From Tritrichomonas musculus (Eukaryota > Parabasalia > Tritrichomonadida > Tritrichomonadidae), in the NCBI GenBank assembly GCA_039105265.1, contig JAPFFF010000005.1, forward strand, positions 1,426,001-1,490,000: a stretch of 64,000 nt of DNA, read 5' to 3'. A model generated the notes under the pieces. It was not told the DNA's origin. It ran no database searches and saw nothing but the letters and a program-made list of their open reading frames with translations. Positions 1-9,363 of this stretch are shown here, piece after piece (position 1 is the stretch's first letter; each line of letters begins with the position of its first letter). The translations under genes and the position numbers were made by a program.

Positions 1-257
1 CATTTGCTAGGTTACTTGGTGTAAAAAGCATAGAAGGCGGTTTATTTCACCAACAAGGAAATTTCCCTTCTCATGGCTTTGTAGAATTAGATTTCCAAGA
101 GTGCGAAAGTATATCTCTGAGTTGTGGATTAGGTCATGCTGACTTATCACAAGTTAGATTTCTAAAAAGTTCCCATGGAAACTTTAATAGATATTCTACT
201 GAACGTGATATTTCTAATTTCAGATGGTCATCAAGACCTGCACAGTATGATATGTAA
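1..257 (+). CDS. C-terminal end of an unrecognised protein (5' end outside window)
   Basis: The frame starting at base 3 is open from the window edge to a TAA at 255-257 and gives about 84 residues ending RPAQYDM. The stretch is coding-like in base composition compared with the AT-rich DNA after it. It holds a few Cys, His and Arg residues but no motif I recognise. The start and most of the protein lie to the left of the window. No function is proposed. Confidence 0.6.
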   Translation, partial: FARLLGVKSIEGGLFHQQGNFPSHGFVELDFQECESISLSCGLGHADLSQVRFLKSSHGNFNRYSTERDISNFRWSSRPAQYDM

Positions 258-413
258 AAATTGACTTTATTTTTTTTTTATCTCTCAAAAGTTTCGGTAT
301 ATATATAAAATTTTGAATAACATAATTCATTTTTTTTTAAATTCCCCTCTCAAATTTTTTCTGAGTATATTTGAATTTTAGCGTTTTTTTTTTAAATTTC
401 ATAAAATTTATAA

Positions 414-722
414 ATGTCTGAACAGAATCAACAAAACAACCCAACAGTTCAAAAAAGCTCAGAAAACAATAATAATACACTACAGAATCAACAAGGAGCT
501 TATCATCCTCAACAGCGACCACCAGGCCCACCAGCTTATCATCCTCATCCTGGCAAGCAAGGTAAACCAGGATCTCCACCATATTTGCCTCCAAAAGGAA
601 AACCAGGATCAGCACCTTATCAACATCAATTTGGCCCACCTAGAGTAGCACCATATCAACCATCATCAAATCAAAAAGGTAGAGCTAATGGATTTACTCC
701 TGGCCCACCAAAAGGAAAGTGA
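414..722 (+). CDS. Small proline/glycine/glutamine-rich protein, 102 aa
   Basis: ATG at 414, TGA at 720-722, followed at once by TAAA, the usual trichomonad poly(A) signal context. The first 30 residues are rich in Gln, Asn and Ser. The rest carries Pro-Gly blocks such as GPPAYHPHPG, GKPGSPPY and GKPGSAPY, a loose repeat of G-K-P-G-S-x-P-Y. There is no signal peptide or membrane segment. A TCATA at 399-403 fits the trichomonad initiator pattern TCA-Py-T/A just upstream. The protein is probably disordered and may act as a scaffold or adaptor, but nothing in it shows a partner. An open frame exists on the opposite strand over part of it; Pro/Gly codon structure favours the plus strand. Confidence 0.6.
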   Translation: MSEQNQQNNPTVQKSSENNNNTLQNQQGAYHPQQRPPGPPAYHPHPGKQGKPGSPPYLPPKGKPGSAPYQHQFGPPRVAPYQPSSNQKGRANGFTPGPPKGK

Positions 723-2300
723 TAAAATTACTTTAGTCTTGAATAGTTTAACCTTCGATTTGATTTTATACGGATATTATTACTTTACAGATCCTAATAT
801 CATTTATCTAATTAAATCTTAACTATTATTATCTTTATTATATATTTTATTTTAATATAATTTTATAAATGTGAAGGTATCTAACTTCGCTATCATTGTT
901 TTTTTCAAAATAATTTCAAAAGCATTTGTTTTCTATATAAAAAAGTATTGATGTTACTTCTTCAATTTTGAGCAGAGGTAGACCCCTGGGCATGACGCAA
1001 TCTCTGTTAAAAAAGTCTGATATTCTAAACATAGATCAAGATTCGTGCATGTATAATGAAATATATCTATTTTATATGATTATTTAATATTGAGACTCTT
1101 AAACGATTTCTATATTCATTGAAAAAAATTCAATTAGACTATCTATATATAGAAAAAACAAATTTGAGGAAAAACTCGAAACTCAACAGAAGAAACGAAT
1201 CAGATTTGGTAGAATTTTATTAATGGATGCCTTAATAATCTAAATCATAAATTATGAGTTTCGCTTATTGTTCATTCTTGGTTGACATGCCTCTTTTTGA
1301 GCCAAAATAATTTTCATTTTATTTACAAAATTCGATCATTAGCACTTTATCTGTGTCAATATAAAAATGCAATTATCTTTAAGTTAAGTATTTTGAATCA
1401 TCAAGATAATAATTAGTAAATAATTTCATTATTTATGTTAAATTATTTTATAATAATATTATAATAAAAAATATTTTAAAAATGTTATAATAACTAATAT
1501 TTTTTTCAAATTTGATAATAAAATATTTATAAATTTTTAGAAAACAACTCCAATAATTTTTCTAAAATGTATATTCAAAATTGAAAGAGTTGTACTCAAT
1601 TTTAATATTATAAATTCATTAATATTACAATATTTTATAAACATATCAAGCAACAAAACGATGATTTAAATTAATTATAAAATATGTTATATCTCTTTAT
1701 AGATATAATCCGAAATGAGCATATCAAAATTCATTCTCATTTCAAAAGAAAATAAATTTATCAGGTAAAAAAATGGAGGCAGGCACCCAAGAGGACCAGG
1801 AGGCCAACCTCAAGATGACTGCGCTATTTGCGATAATTTTACAAAAATCCATTATAATTTCAATTTTGATCAATTTTTATCAATCTGCTTAAATGTTTCA
1901 TAAAACTCAGTTAATTATTCTAGTTCTTGTTTTTATTTTGCATTTCATTGAAAGGTAATGACTAAAATTTTAATCCGACTTTCTTTCTACAAATATTAAT
2001 CTATTGAACATTTTTTTTTTAAATACCACAATTTTGATATTATTAACCGTTACACTTATATTTTAAAGAATATTTAATGAGAAATACTAAATTCTAAAAA
2101 AAAAAAAAATATCATAACAATTATTTAATTATTAAATATCTAAACCCTGCTTTTATTTTTATATTCATCATTGAACGACAATTTCAAAGCCATTGCTTAA
2201 ATTTCTTTCTTTTATTTTGAAAACAAATAATTAATAATTATTATCAGAATTAATTATTTACATAAAAAATCAAAATAAAGATTATATAACAAACTTTATT
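723..2300. other. AT-rich gap with two GC-richer islands, no confident gene
   Basis: About 1.6 kb of AT-rich DNA with poly-A and poly-T runs. Two islands stand out. At about 972-1010, AGCAGAG pairs with CTCTGTT around a 24-base GC-rich loop. At about 1774-1840 the plus strand reads GGRHPRGPGGQPQDD and then a Cys pair, like a scrap of a Pro/Gly-rich protein. I can support no intact gene here. Confidence 0.5.
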
Positions 2301-5300
2301 TTAAATGCGAGCAGCTAAAGCGCACATTAAATCATTATAAAGTTTCTGCGTTTTTGGCTTCAAAATTGACACAAAAGCATCGAGCGAATTGAGCAACTCT
2401 TTCTGATTTTTCTCAATTATCGGTGCCATTAAAATCAGATCTTCAAAGAACAAATCGATATCAACATAATTGATATTATCAGCTTTCATTAAGTTTTGAA
2501 TGGTTCTTACAAGAACTATCAAAAATTTGATATTCCATTCTTGGCTTTGAGCAATAATTAAGCTATCAGGGAAAACAAGGATTTCTTTTCCTATTTCAGC
2601 AAAATATTTGGCCTGGCTTGGACTATCTTTGAAAATATCGATGCAATTTAAAAATGTTGTAACAAAACAATATGATTCACCACTTTCTGAATTTCTTATA
2701 ACAAATTTCAAGAAATCAATCCATGTTTGTATTATCCTATCATTTTTGATGTAAATTATTGGAGTAACTGTTGAAATTTTATCATTTTCAAGTAATTCAA
2801 TGACTAATTGCGAATTAATTTTATTTCCTTTCATCAAATTCTGAAGTTTATCTTTAACAGCAGTACATCTTTCAACATTGTTCATATGAAGCATCGTTTT
2901 TGTGAAATAATTATATAAGAATGTAATATCATCAAAGTTCATAGCAAGATTATAAAAATCATCACTCATCACACATGAAATTCGTCTCGTTTTAATCTTT
3001 TCGAATTTAATTGCTTCGCGAAGATGATTTTGTAAATTTTCTTCTTTCAATTCATAATTGGCCGCATCATTTTCAACTTTTTCATATATCAAAATATATG
3101 CACACTGATTACGCATTATTGAATCACTGTCGTTAGAACTTGCGATATTAGAACCAAAAGCGTCTTGCTCTAGATTTGCAATTTGATATAAAAAGGTTAT
3201 CGAGTCATTATAGTCAATCCACTCTTTCAACTCTCTATTATATCCAACATAATGGAAATGTCCGCAATCTGCATTTCCAGAGTGCAAAATAAAGCCAGTT
3301 AACACATATTTTTCATCATTTGAACCAATACAATATTCTGACATGTCAATTGAAAGCGGAAATGATAAATATGAATTTAATTTTTCTCTATTCGCTGTCT
3401 TGAAATTATAAACAAACCTTCTAAGTTGTATTAATAAAACCTTTGGCAAATCTTTAATAAGAGTAGTTTTCTTTACAGTGATACTTTCATTAAGATCTTG
3501 AACTTTATAATCATTAACAATCTCTGATTGAACAAATCGTTTGAGAGATATCTCAAGAGACTCGCAACCATCTACATCAAGGGATAAACAGAAAAACTTT
3601 TCAACATTTGAAGATGAATAAGGATAATTAATTCCTGAAAAGATATTTGTTAAAGATCCATTGAAAAAAGATGAAAGTTCAGCTGGAAGACCATCAATAA
3701 GACTGAGCAAGAATTCAACTGCATCTTGCTGCTCAGATATGTTAATTTTTGAACCCATCATACTAAAGTTATTTACAAAATCTGAAGGATCAACAACAGG
3801 GAGAAGCCCAAATTCTTTAACAGCAAAAAACGCCTGAAGCTTTTTTTGCCAATCTGTGCTTAGTTTCTCATCTTTTAACAAAGTAGTTCTAAAAGATTTG
3901 ATGCTAAATAATAATTGCAAAGAGCTGTTCAAATAACATGTATTTGAAAGGTTTCTTATTCCTGATCCAAGAGGCCTTTTCTTGAGAGTGAAGTCTTCAT
4001 TAATATTATACTCAGGGAGCTCAATTGAAATATAATTCGAAACGATTCTTGAGATTTCATTTTGCTTATCAGGCACTTTTTGATATAATTCATTAATAAA
4101 TTTAAAAATATGAGGTGATATTTCATTTTCTTCAATATACTTGAAGAATTGCTGAATATCAATTAGCGTATACAATTCAGGCCGAGTCATAATGAACTCA
4201 CAAAGTGAAAGAAAAACAGATTTTCCATAATTATATAAATGAGATAAAGCAAAATCAGAAAGCACTTTTATATCTTTTGCTTCATTATCAATTGCTGAAA
4301 AAATAGCATCAAAAAAGAATTGGTGCCGATCTTCTTTAACAGAAAATTCATCTAAATGCGGAATCAAAATATTAAATATTTCATTCTTATTTTGTAATTG
4401 CGAAATAACCTTACCAAATATTTTCCATTGGGTATTTGCAACAATATTCATAATATTTGCTTTAATTTCATCATTCATAATTTTTTTATAAGAATCATAT
4501 TTGTTAATAGTTAATAAAGTATCTCCACAAATATTGATAAGCTTTCTAGATTTTATTTCTTTATCTATCATCAAACTAATTATTTTGTTTATAAATTTAT
4601 TAAGTTGATTGTTAATGAAATCATCATTTTCTGGCCAAATTTTCATTAAAATTGACAAGGCCAATTTGAAGCAAGAAGTATTCAATTTTTTATCCAAAAA
4701 AACGTTAATCAAAGTTTTGTAAAATTGACTTTGAACCAACATATTATGAATTCTTTTATCATCAATTGAGTAATACAAAACATGGAGGAAAAGCTCCCTT
4801 TCATATATATTCAAAGATTCATTAATTGCCTTCGATATTACATCACTTGCATCTAATAGAGAATCAAGCTGTGACGAAATAGGAAGATAATAAATAAACC
4901 TCAAAATACTTGAAGCTAAATTATTATCCAAATTCTCAGAGTGAAGCAAGTCAAGACCTTTTTGATATATCGGGACGCAATTCATTAGCATTTGTGGCAT
5001 ATAAAACTCCAAATATTTATAATCATCACACATTTTATCAATAAAATCATATTCAACTTGAATTGTCGAACCATTTGTAATTCCATTCATTTCTAATGTT
5101 GAATTCGAATTCAATATCTTCCCAAAATATCGTACATTCAAAATATTTTTACATTTGAATTTTAATTTTGCCCTATTTTTCAAAACACTACACAAATCAG
5201 AGGGAGAAAAATTCATTGAACCTCTTAAAGTTTCTAACTTTGACTCATTTTGATTTTTATTTGCTTGAATTAAGTCAATTGTTAACTTCAATGATTTCTT

Positions 5301-7271
5301 TTGGAGAATTTCTTTTTGCTTCTTTAAATGCGAATAGCCGATATCTTCCAACAAATAAAAATTGGAAGTAGCTACCACAAAGTCATATAAGAAGTTAAAG
5401 CAACGAATGAACTGTTCATCATTATTTGCATTTTTTAACATATATTCTGAAAGCGCTTCATTTCGTTCAGCACTTATTCCGATATCACAATTATTCCAAA
5501 TATTTAACAAATGCATTTTAACACAATTAAAAGTTTCGTTATTGCTTGCTATTAAATAACATTTGAATAACTCGTCCATGCCAAGGAGATTGAAGCTCGT
5601 TATTCGAATTGATTTATCAATAGCTTTAGTTTTCTGCGATTCGTCCAACATATAAACAACATCGACGATAAGATTGATCATTAATTTAGATAATTTGGAC
5701 AGATCTTGATGAATTAATAAATTTACGAACAATTTTATAGACTCTGCTGTAAATAGCATTATACCATTTGTCTCAAAAGAATTCACGAAAAAAATTAATT
5801 TATCATGATTTTCTAAAATTTGATCCCAAATATTTTTGATTGATTCAGTAGTGAATTTTGACCCACTCATTTCTATACATCTGAGGTAAAATATAAAAGA
5901 ATATAGGTCATTTTTTAAAAGAATTTGATTATAATCTTCATTTTTTAAAATTTTCAAATAAATGGGATTATTCTCTGAAAATTGGGTAAAAACAATAAAA
6001 GAATTCTTTTCGTTTGAATGCTTGATTAAAAAAATTAAAAGTCGAGAGGCAAACAAGATATTTTTGATTTCTTCACTAGCAACATAAAAAAGTAAGTCCA
6101 AAAATTTATATAGATATTCGATTATACCATCTATAACTTGGACTGGTAATTCCTCTTTTTCATCTAATAATTTTACTAAAAAGACTAACAAAATACGCTG
6201 ATTATAGCAACTTTTTCCATTTAAAATACTAGAAAAGACTTCACCTCTCACTGAAGTATCGAGATTTTTGAAAGAATTAGAAAATATTAAGTAAATTGCC
6301 GTAAATCGCGAAAATGCATCATCTTCCGTAATATTAACAGCTTTGATCGTTTTGATTATGATATTTTTATCGTAATTGAGTACTGCCAAATGACTTTTTT
6401 TAAGGATATTGATGGGAGTTTTCGGACTACTTAGAAATTTATCAAATTCATCATCAATAAGAATTTTAGACATAATAAGATCAACTCCCTTTTTCTTTTG
6501 GCATAGTTCTAAAAAGATAATTAAATTATTGATAAATGGAATATCAGATATAATTTTGATAAAAATTAATGCCATTCTGATTAATAATTGAGATACATCA
6601 TGAAAATAATGCGTTTCTAATGATAACATAAAAAGATAGCTCAAATCTAAATGAAAAGTTGAACGATTAATAATTAGAGGGTTTTCTACAGTGCAATTAA
6701 TAAGACTTTTAAAAATAGGCCAAATAACAGCTAGACAGTCATCCAGGGCGATATATTTGTAAATGAATGTAAAATATCCTATAATATAATGAAACATATC
6801 CCAATCAATAACTGGAGATTTTTGCAACCATTCTTTAATTACTGAATATGGGTAATCTTTAACTGTTTGTTGAATATCTTTACGAGCATTTGCGTTACTC
6901 TTCATGAAATTAGAACTCAAAATATAAATATTATCTGGAATTGTTGAATATTGCTTATAAAATGGAATATTCCTAATAATTAATTGAGCAGGGATATCTA
7001 TATATTTTGCCAAAATGAATATGATTTTTGAATAAATTTGAGGATCTAAAGTAGGCAAATCCAATATTTTTGATAGAACATTTGGGACTGTTATAGTGAC
7101 AAATTTATCTGTAAATTGTTGATAAGGATCACACAAAATAAAGTTTGCTCTATAATTGTCTAGAACTTGATCGAAATAAACAAGATTATTCATCAAATTC
7201 ATATTATTTGCAATCAAATAATTCGGAATTTCGTCACACCATTTATTAAAAGCATCTAAAGGATCGCTCAT
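2301..7271 (-). CDS. Large ubiquitin carboxyl-terminal hydrolase (USP, peptidase C19), 1656 aa
   Basis: A cytosolic or nuclear cysteine protease that removes ubiquitin from proteins. The Cys box reads GIRNLSNTCYLNSSLQ with catalytic Cys near residue 1112; the QQDAVEF motif follows. The His box GHFHYVGYN places the catalytic His near 1340, and the third catalytic residue lies in DYNDS near 1355. A ubiquitin-like segment (LNVRYFGKIL, then NGSTIQVEY) sits around residues 690-745. The first 680 residues and the last 250 are alpha-helical and HEAT-like, as in the USP9X/USP24/USP34 group. The length fits these large USPs, though it is shorter than the human members. The start ATG follows an AT-rich spacer, and the stop TAA runs into TAAA. 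All catalytic residues look present. Confidence 0.92.
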   Translation of the reverse strand: MSDPLDAFNKWCDEIPNYLIANNMNLMNNLVYFDQVLDNYRANFILCDPYQQFTDKFVTITVPNVLSKILDLPTLDPQIYSKIIFILAKYIDIPAQLIIRNIPFYKQYSTIPDNIYILSSNFMKSNANARKDIQQTVKDYPYSVIKEWLQKSPVIDWDMFHYIIGYFTFIYKYIALDDCLAVIWPIFKSLINCTVENPLIINRSTFHLDLSYLFMLSLETHYFHDVSQLLIRMALIFIKIISDIPFINNLIIFLELCQKKKGVDLIMSKILIDDEFDKFLSSPKTPINILKKSHLAVLNYDKNIIIKTIKAVNITEDDAFSRFTAIYLIFSNSFKNLDTSVRGEVFSSILNGKSCYNQRILLVFLVKLLDEKEELPVQVIDGIIEYLYKFLDLLFYVASEEIKNILFASRLLIFLIKHSNEKNSFIVFTQFSENNPIYLKILKNEDYNQILLKNDLYSFIFYLRCIEMSGSKFTTESIKNIWDQILENHDKLIFFVNSFETNGIMLFTAESIKLFVNLLIHQDLSKLSKLMINLIVDVVYMLDESQKTKAIDKSIRITSFNLLGMDELFKCYLIASNNETFNCVKMHLLNIWNNCDIGISAERNEALSEYMLKNANNDEQFIRCFNFLYDFVVATSNFYLLEDIGYSHLKKQKEILQKKSLKLTIDLIQANKNQNESKLETLRGSMNFSPSDLCSVLKNRAKLKFKCKNILNVRYFGKILNSNSTLEMNGITNGSTIQVEYDFIDKMCDDYKYLEFYMPQMLMNCVPIYQKGLDLLHSENLDNNLASSILRFIYYLPISSQLDSLLDASDVISKAINESLNIYERELFLHVLYYSIDDKRIHNMLVQSQFYKTLINVFLDKKLNTSCFKLALSILMKIWPENDDFINNQLNKFINKIISLMIDKEIKSRKLINICGDTLLTINKYDSYKKIMNDEIKANIMNIVANTQWKIFGKVISQLQNKNEIFNILIPHLDEFSVKEDRHQFFFDAIFSAIDNEAKDIKVLSDFALSHLYNYGKSVFLSLCEFIMTRPELYTLIDIQQFFKYIEENEISPHIFKFINELYQKVPDKQNEISRIVSNYISIELPEYNINEDFTLKKRPLGSGIRNLSNTCYLNSSLQLLFSIKSFRTTLLKDEKLSTDWQKKLQAFFAVKEFGLLPVVDPSDFVNNFSMMGSKINISEQQDAVEFLLSLIDGLPAELSSFFNGSLTNIFSGINYPYSSSNVEKFFCLSLDVDGCESLEISLKRFVQSEIVNDYKVQDLNESITVKKTTLIKDLPKVLLIQLRRFVYNFKTANREKLNSYLSFPLSIDMSEYCIGSNDEKYVLTGFILHSGNADCGHFHYVGYNRELKEWIDYNDSITFLYQIANLEQDAFGSNIASSNDSDSIMRNQCAYILIYEKVENDAANYELKEENLQNHLREAIKFEKIKTRRISCVMSDDFYNLAMNFDDITFLYNYFTKTMLHMNNVERCTAVKDKLQNLMKGNKINSQLVIELLENDKISTVTPIIYIKNDRIIQTWIDFLKFVIRNSESGESYCFVTTFLNCIDIFKDSPSQAKYFAEIGKEILVFPDSLIIAQSQEWNIKFLIVLVRTIQNLMKADNINYVDIDLFFEDLILMAPIIEKNQKELLNSLDAFVSILKPKTQKLYNDLMCALAARI

Positions 7272-7498
7272 GAAATTTTTTTTTGAAAATAAAATTTGAC
7301 TGTTTAGGTGAATATTTCATGTTTGTCAATCGTCATATTTTTCTTCTAGTTTTTTATAAATCATAATTCTTTGATCGATAAAAAACCTATTTTGACTCCC
7401 CTTTTTTTTTATAATAAAATTCATACATATTTATAACTTTGATATAAGCTCCTCTTTTATTACAATTAAAACATATTAACAAAACAAATATAACAATA

Positions 7499-8971
7499 TC
7501 AAGATTTATACTTACTTGAAACCTTCAATGCTGAATCAAATCGAACATTGTATGATGGCTTAATTAAATCACTCTTCCCATTCTGATAAGAAGTCGGTGT
7601 AACCTTTGGGGTCCTATCTTTAGGATCAAATCTTGCATTTTTACGTATAAATCCACCTGTTGTCTTTGATTCTTTTCCTTTTTGCCAATCATAATCAGCA
7701 GGAGAAGGATTTTTATCCATTTTTACACCACTTATGAATTCTCCTTCTCTATATCTTGCTCTTTTTGGTATTGTATTCTTCCTTCGCGATGATTGAACTT
7801 TCACGTAATATGCTGGTCCAGGGTTTGGATCATGATTTGTTAAACAATCTCGTAAAACAGGTTCTCCTTTGAATTGTGGACTTGGTGTTCTTAATTTCAC
7901 TTTTTCTTCTTCGAATCCTGTTCTTGTAATATCATAATCAGGCGCTGAAGGTGTTATAAAGTCACTCGTCCAAAGATCTTTTAATTGAGCTTTATTGGCA
8001 GATGAAGGGCGTGTTTTGGAAACAGTCGGTTTGAGTTCTCCATAATATCCAGGACCTGGATTTTCATTCATTGCATAATCATAAAAATTACGACTTGTAC
8101 CAAACGCGCCTCTCATTTGTTTCACATTTTTACCAATAGGAGTAATTCCATTATTAGGGCTTTTGACACTAAGAATTCCTGTTTTTGTATTTCGAGATGT
8201 CATTCCTGCAGTATCATATGTATCTGGACTTGGAGTATCGACAGCACCAAGTTGAAATTCACGAGCTGTATTTGAACCAAATGGACGTCGATCATTTTCA
8301 CCAACATCCCATGCAACATGAGTTTTCATTGTTGCATCATAATCTGGCGTTACAAAAAGTTCTCCTCGCTTTTTTGATTTAAATGCTGGCGATGGACGAT
8401 TTGGGATATTATTATTTTCAATTTTCCCATATCTACCAGGACCAGGAACTCCGTTGTATTTAGCAGGTTCTCTTTGAGGTGTACGACTCTTTGAGAAAAC
8501 AGAAACACCTCGTACTGTTGCTTCAGTATTGGTATTGTAGTCACATGGACCTGGCGTTATTTGTAATTCTTGTTGAGGTTGCACTTCACGTTTGTAAAAT
8601 CGAGGTCTGTTTCGCATTGCAGTTTCAGAACGTTTCTTTTTTTTAACTTTTGCTCCCCACTCTTTGATTGGCGCTTGATCAGCTGGGCTTGGCGATTGCT
8701 GGTAGTCCATAAAGTAATCTCTATTGTGTCTATCTTTTGGCATTGTTGATCCCTTTGTTTTTTCTTTTCGACTAGTATTATAACAACCAGGACCTACGTT
8801 TGGTTGATCTGGAATGTTCCATAATTCTCTTCGAACAGTTGAACTAAAAGGAAATATTGTTTCTTGTGGAATAGATTTAATATCAATTTGATACGTCCCT
8901 GGACCGATATTTCTAGGAGTCGTATTTACTGCTAAAGTGAATTCTGGCTCAGCAAAAGCAGTAATAGACAT
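7499..8971 (-). CDS. Sperm-tail PG-rich (SHIPPO/STPGR) repeat protein, 490 aa
   Basis: Likely a flagellar or microtubule-associated protein. About ten short repeats of the P-G-P-G-x-Y type run through its length: IGPGTY, VGPGCY, TPGPCDY, VPGPGRY, NPGPGYY and NPGPAYY, with variants such as SPDTYDT, APDYDIT and SPADYDW. Between them lie basic stretches with Lys and Arg. This is the pattern of the ODF3/CIMAP family, whose members bind doublet microtubule walls in axonemes. There is no signal peptide or membrane segment. It is tandem with the USP gene on the same strand, 227 bp apart. Which STPGR subfamily it belongs to cannot be said. Confidence 0.88.
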   Translation of the reverse strand: MSITAFAEPEFTLAVNTTPRNIGPGTYQIDIKSIPQETIFPFSSTVRRELWNIPDQPNVGPGCYNTSRKEKTKGSTMPKDRHNRDYFMDYQQSPSPADQAPIKEWGAKVKKKKRSETAMRNRPRFYKREVQPQQELQITPGPCDYNTNTEATVRGVSVFSKSRTPQREPAKYNGVPGPGRYGKIENNNIPNRPSPAFKSKKRGELFVTPDYDATMKTHVAWDVGENDRRPFGSNTAREFQLGAVDTPSPDTYDTAGMTSRNTKTGILSVKSPNNGITPIGKNVKQMRGAFGTSRNFYDYAMNENPGPGYYGELKPTVSKTRPSSANKAQLKDLWTSDFITPSAPDYDITRTGFEEEKVKLRTPSPQFKGEPVLRDCLTNHDPNPGPAYYVKVQSSRRKNTIPKRARYREGEFISGVKMDKNPSPADYDWQKGKESKTTGGFIRKNARFDPKDRTPKVTPTSYQNGKSDLIKPSYNVRFDSALKVSSKYKS

Positions 8972-9363
8972 GATGAAATAGGAAGATTTTCGTTTTTTGA
9001 AAATTCAATACATTTGTACGTTTATAAAAAAAGTTATATTCAATTTTCACCATTCAAATTTGAGAGAATAAACAAATTGATGCATTTTATTATTAAATCC
9101 AAACTATATATTGTAAATTATTTTTAGTGTATCAACTATAAATGATTATAATACCATTATTCTTGACAATTTTGATTTTACCTCATTCAAATTCTAATAA
9201 TAATATTTTAATATACAATCTTTTAATATCTACACCTTTTTAATTTATCATTCAATAATAAACAAATTTCAATTACTTCTCATTACATTTTTTTTTAATA
9301 ACAAATATTTAATTTTTTTTAATCTGTATAAAATAACAAAGATAAATGAAAATAAAAACACAT
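8972..9363. other. Intergenic AT-rich spacer
   Basis: 392 bp between two minus-strand genes, with only poly-T runs and AT-rich sequence. It should hold the promoter of the PG-rich repeat gene and the 3' end of the adaptin gene. No distinct motif was seen. Confidence 0.5.
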
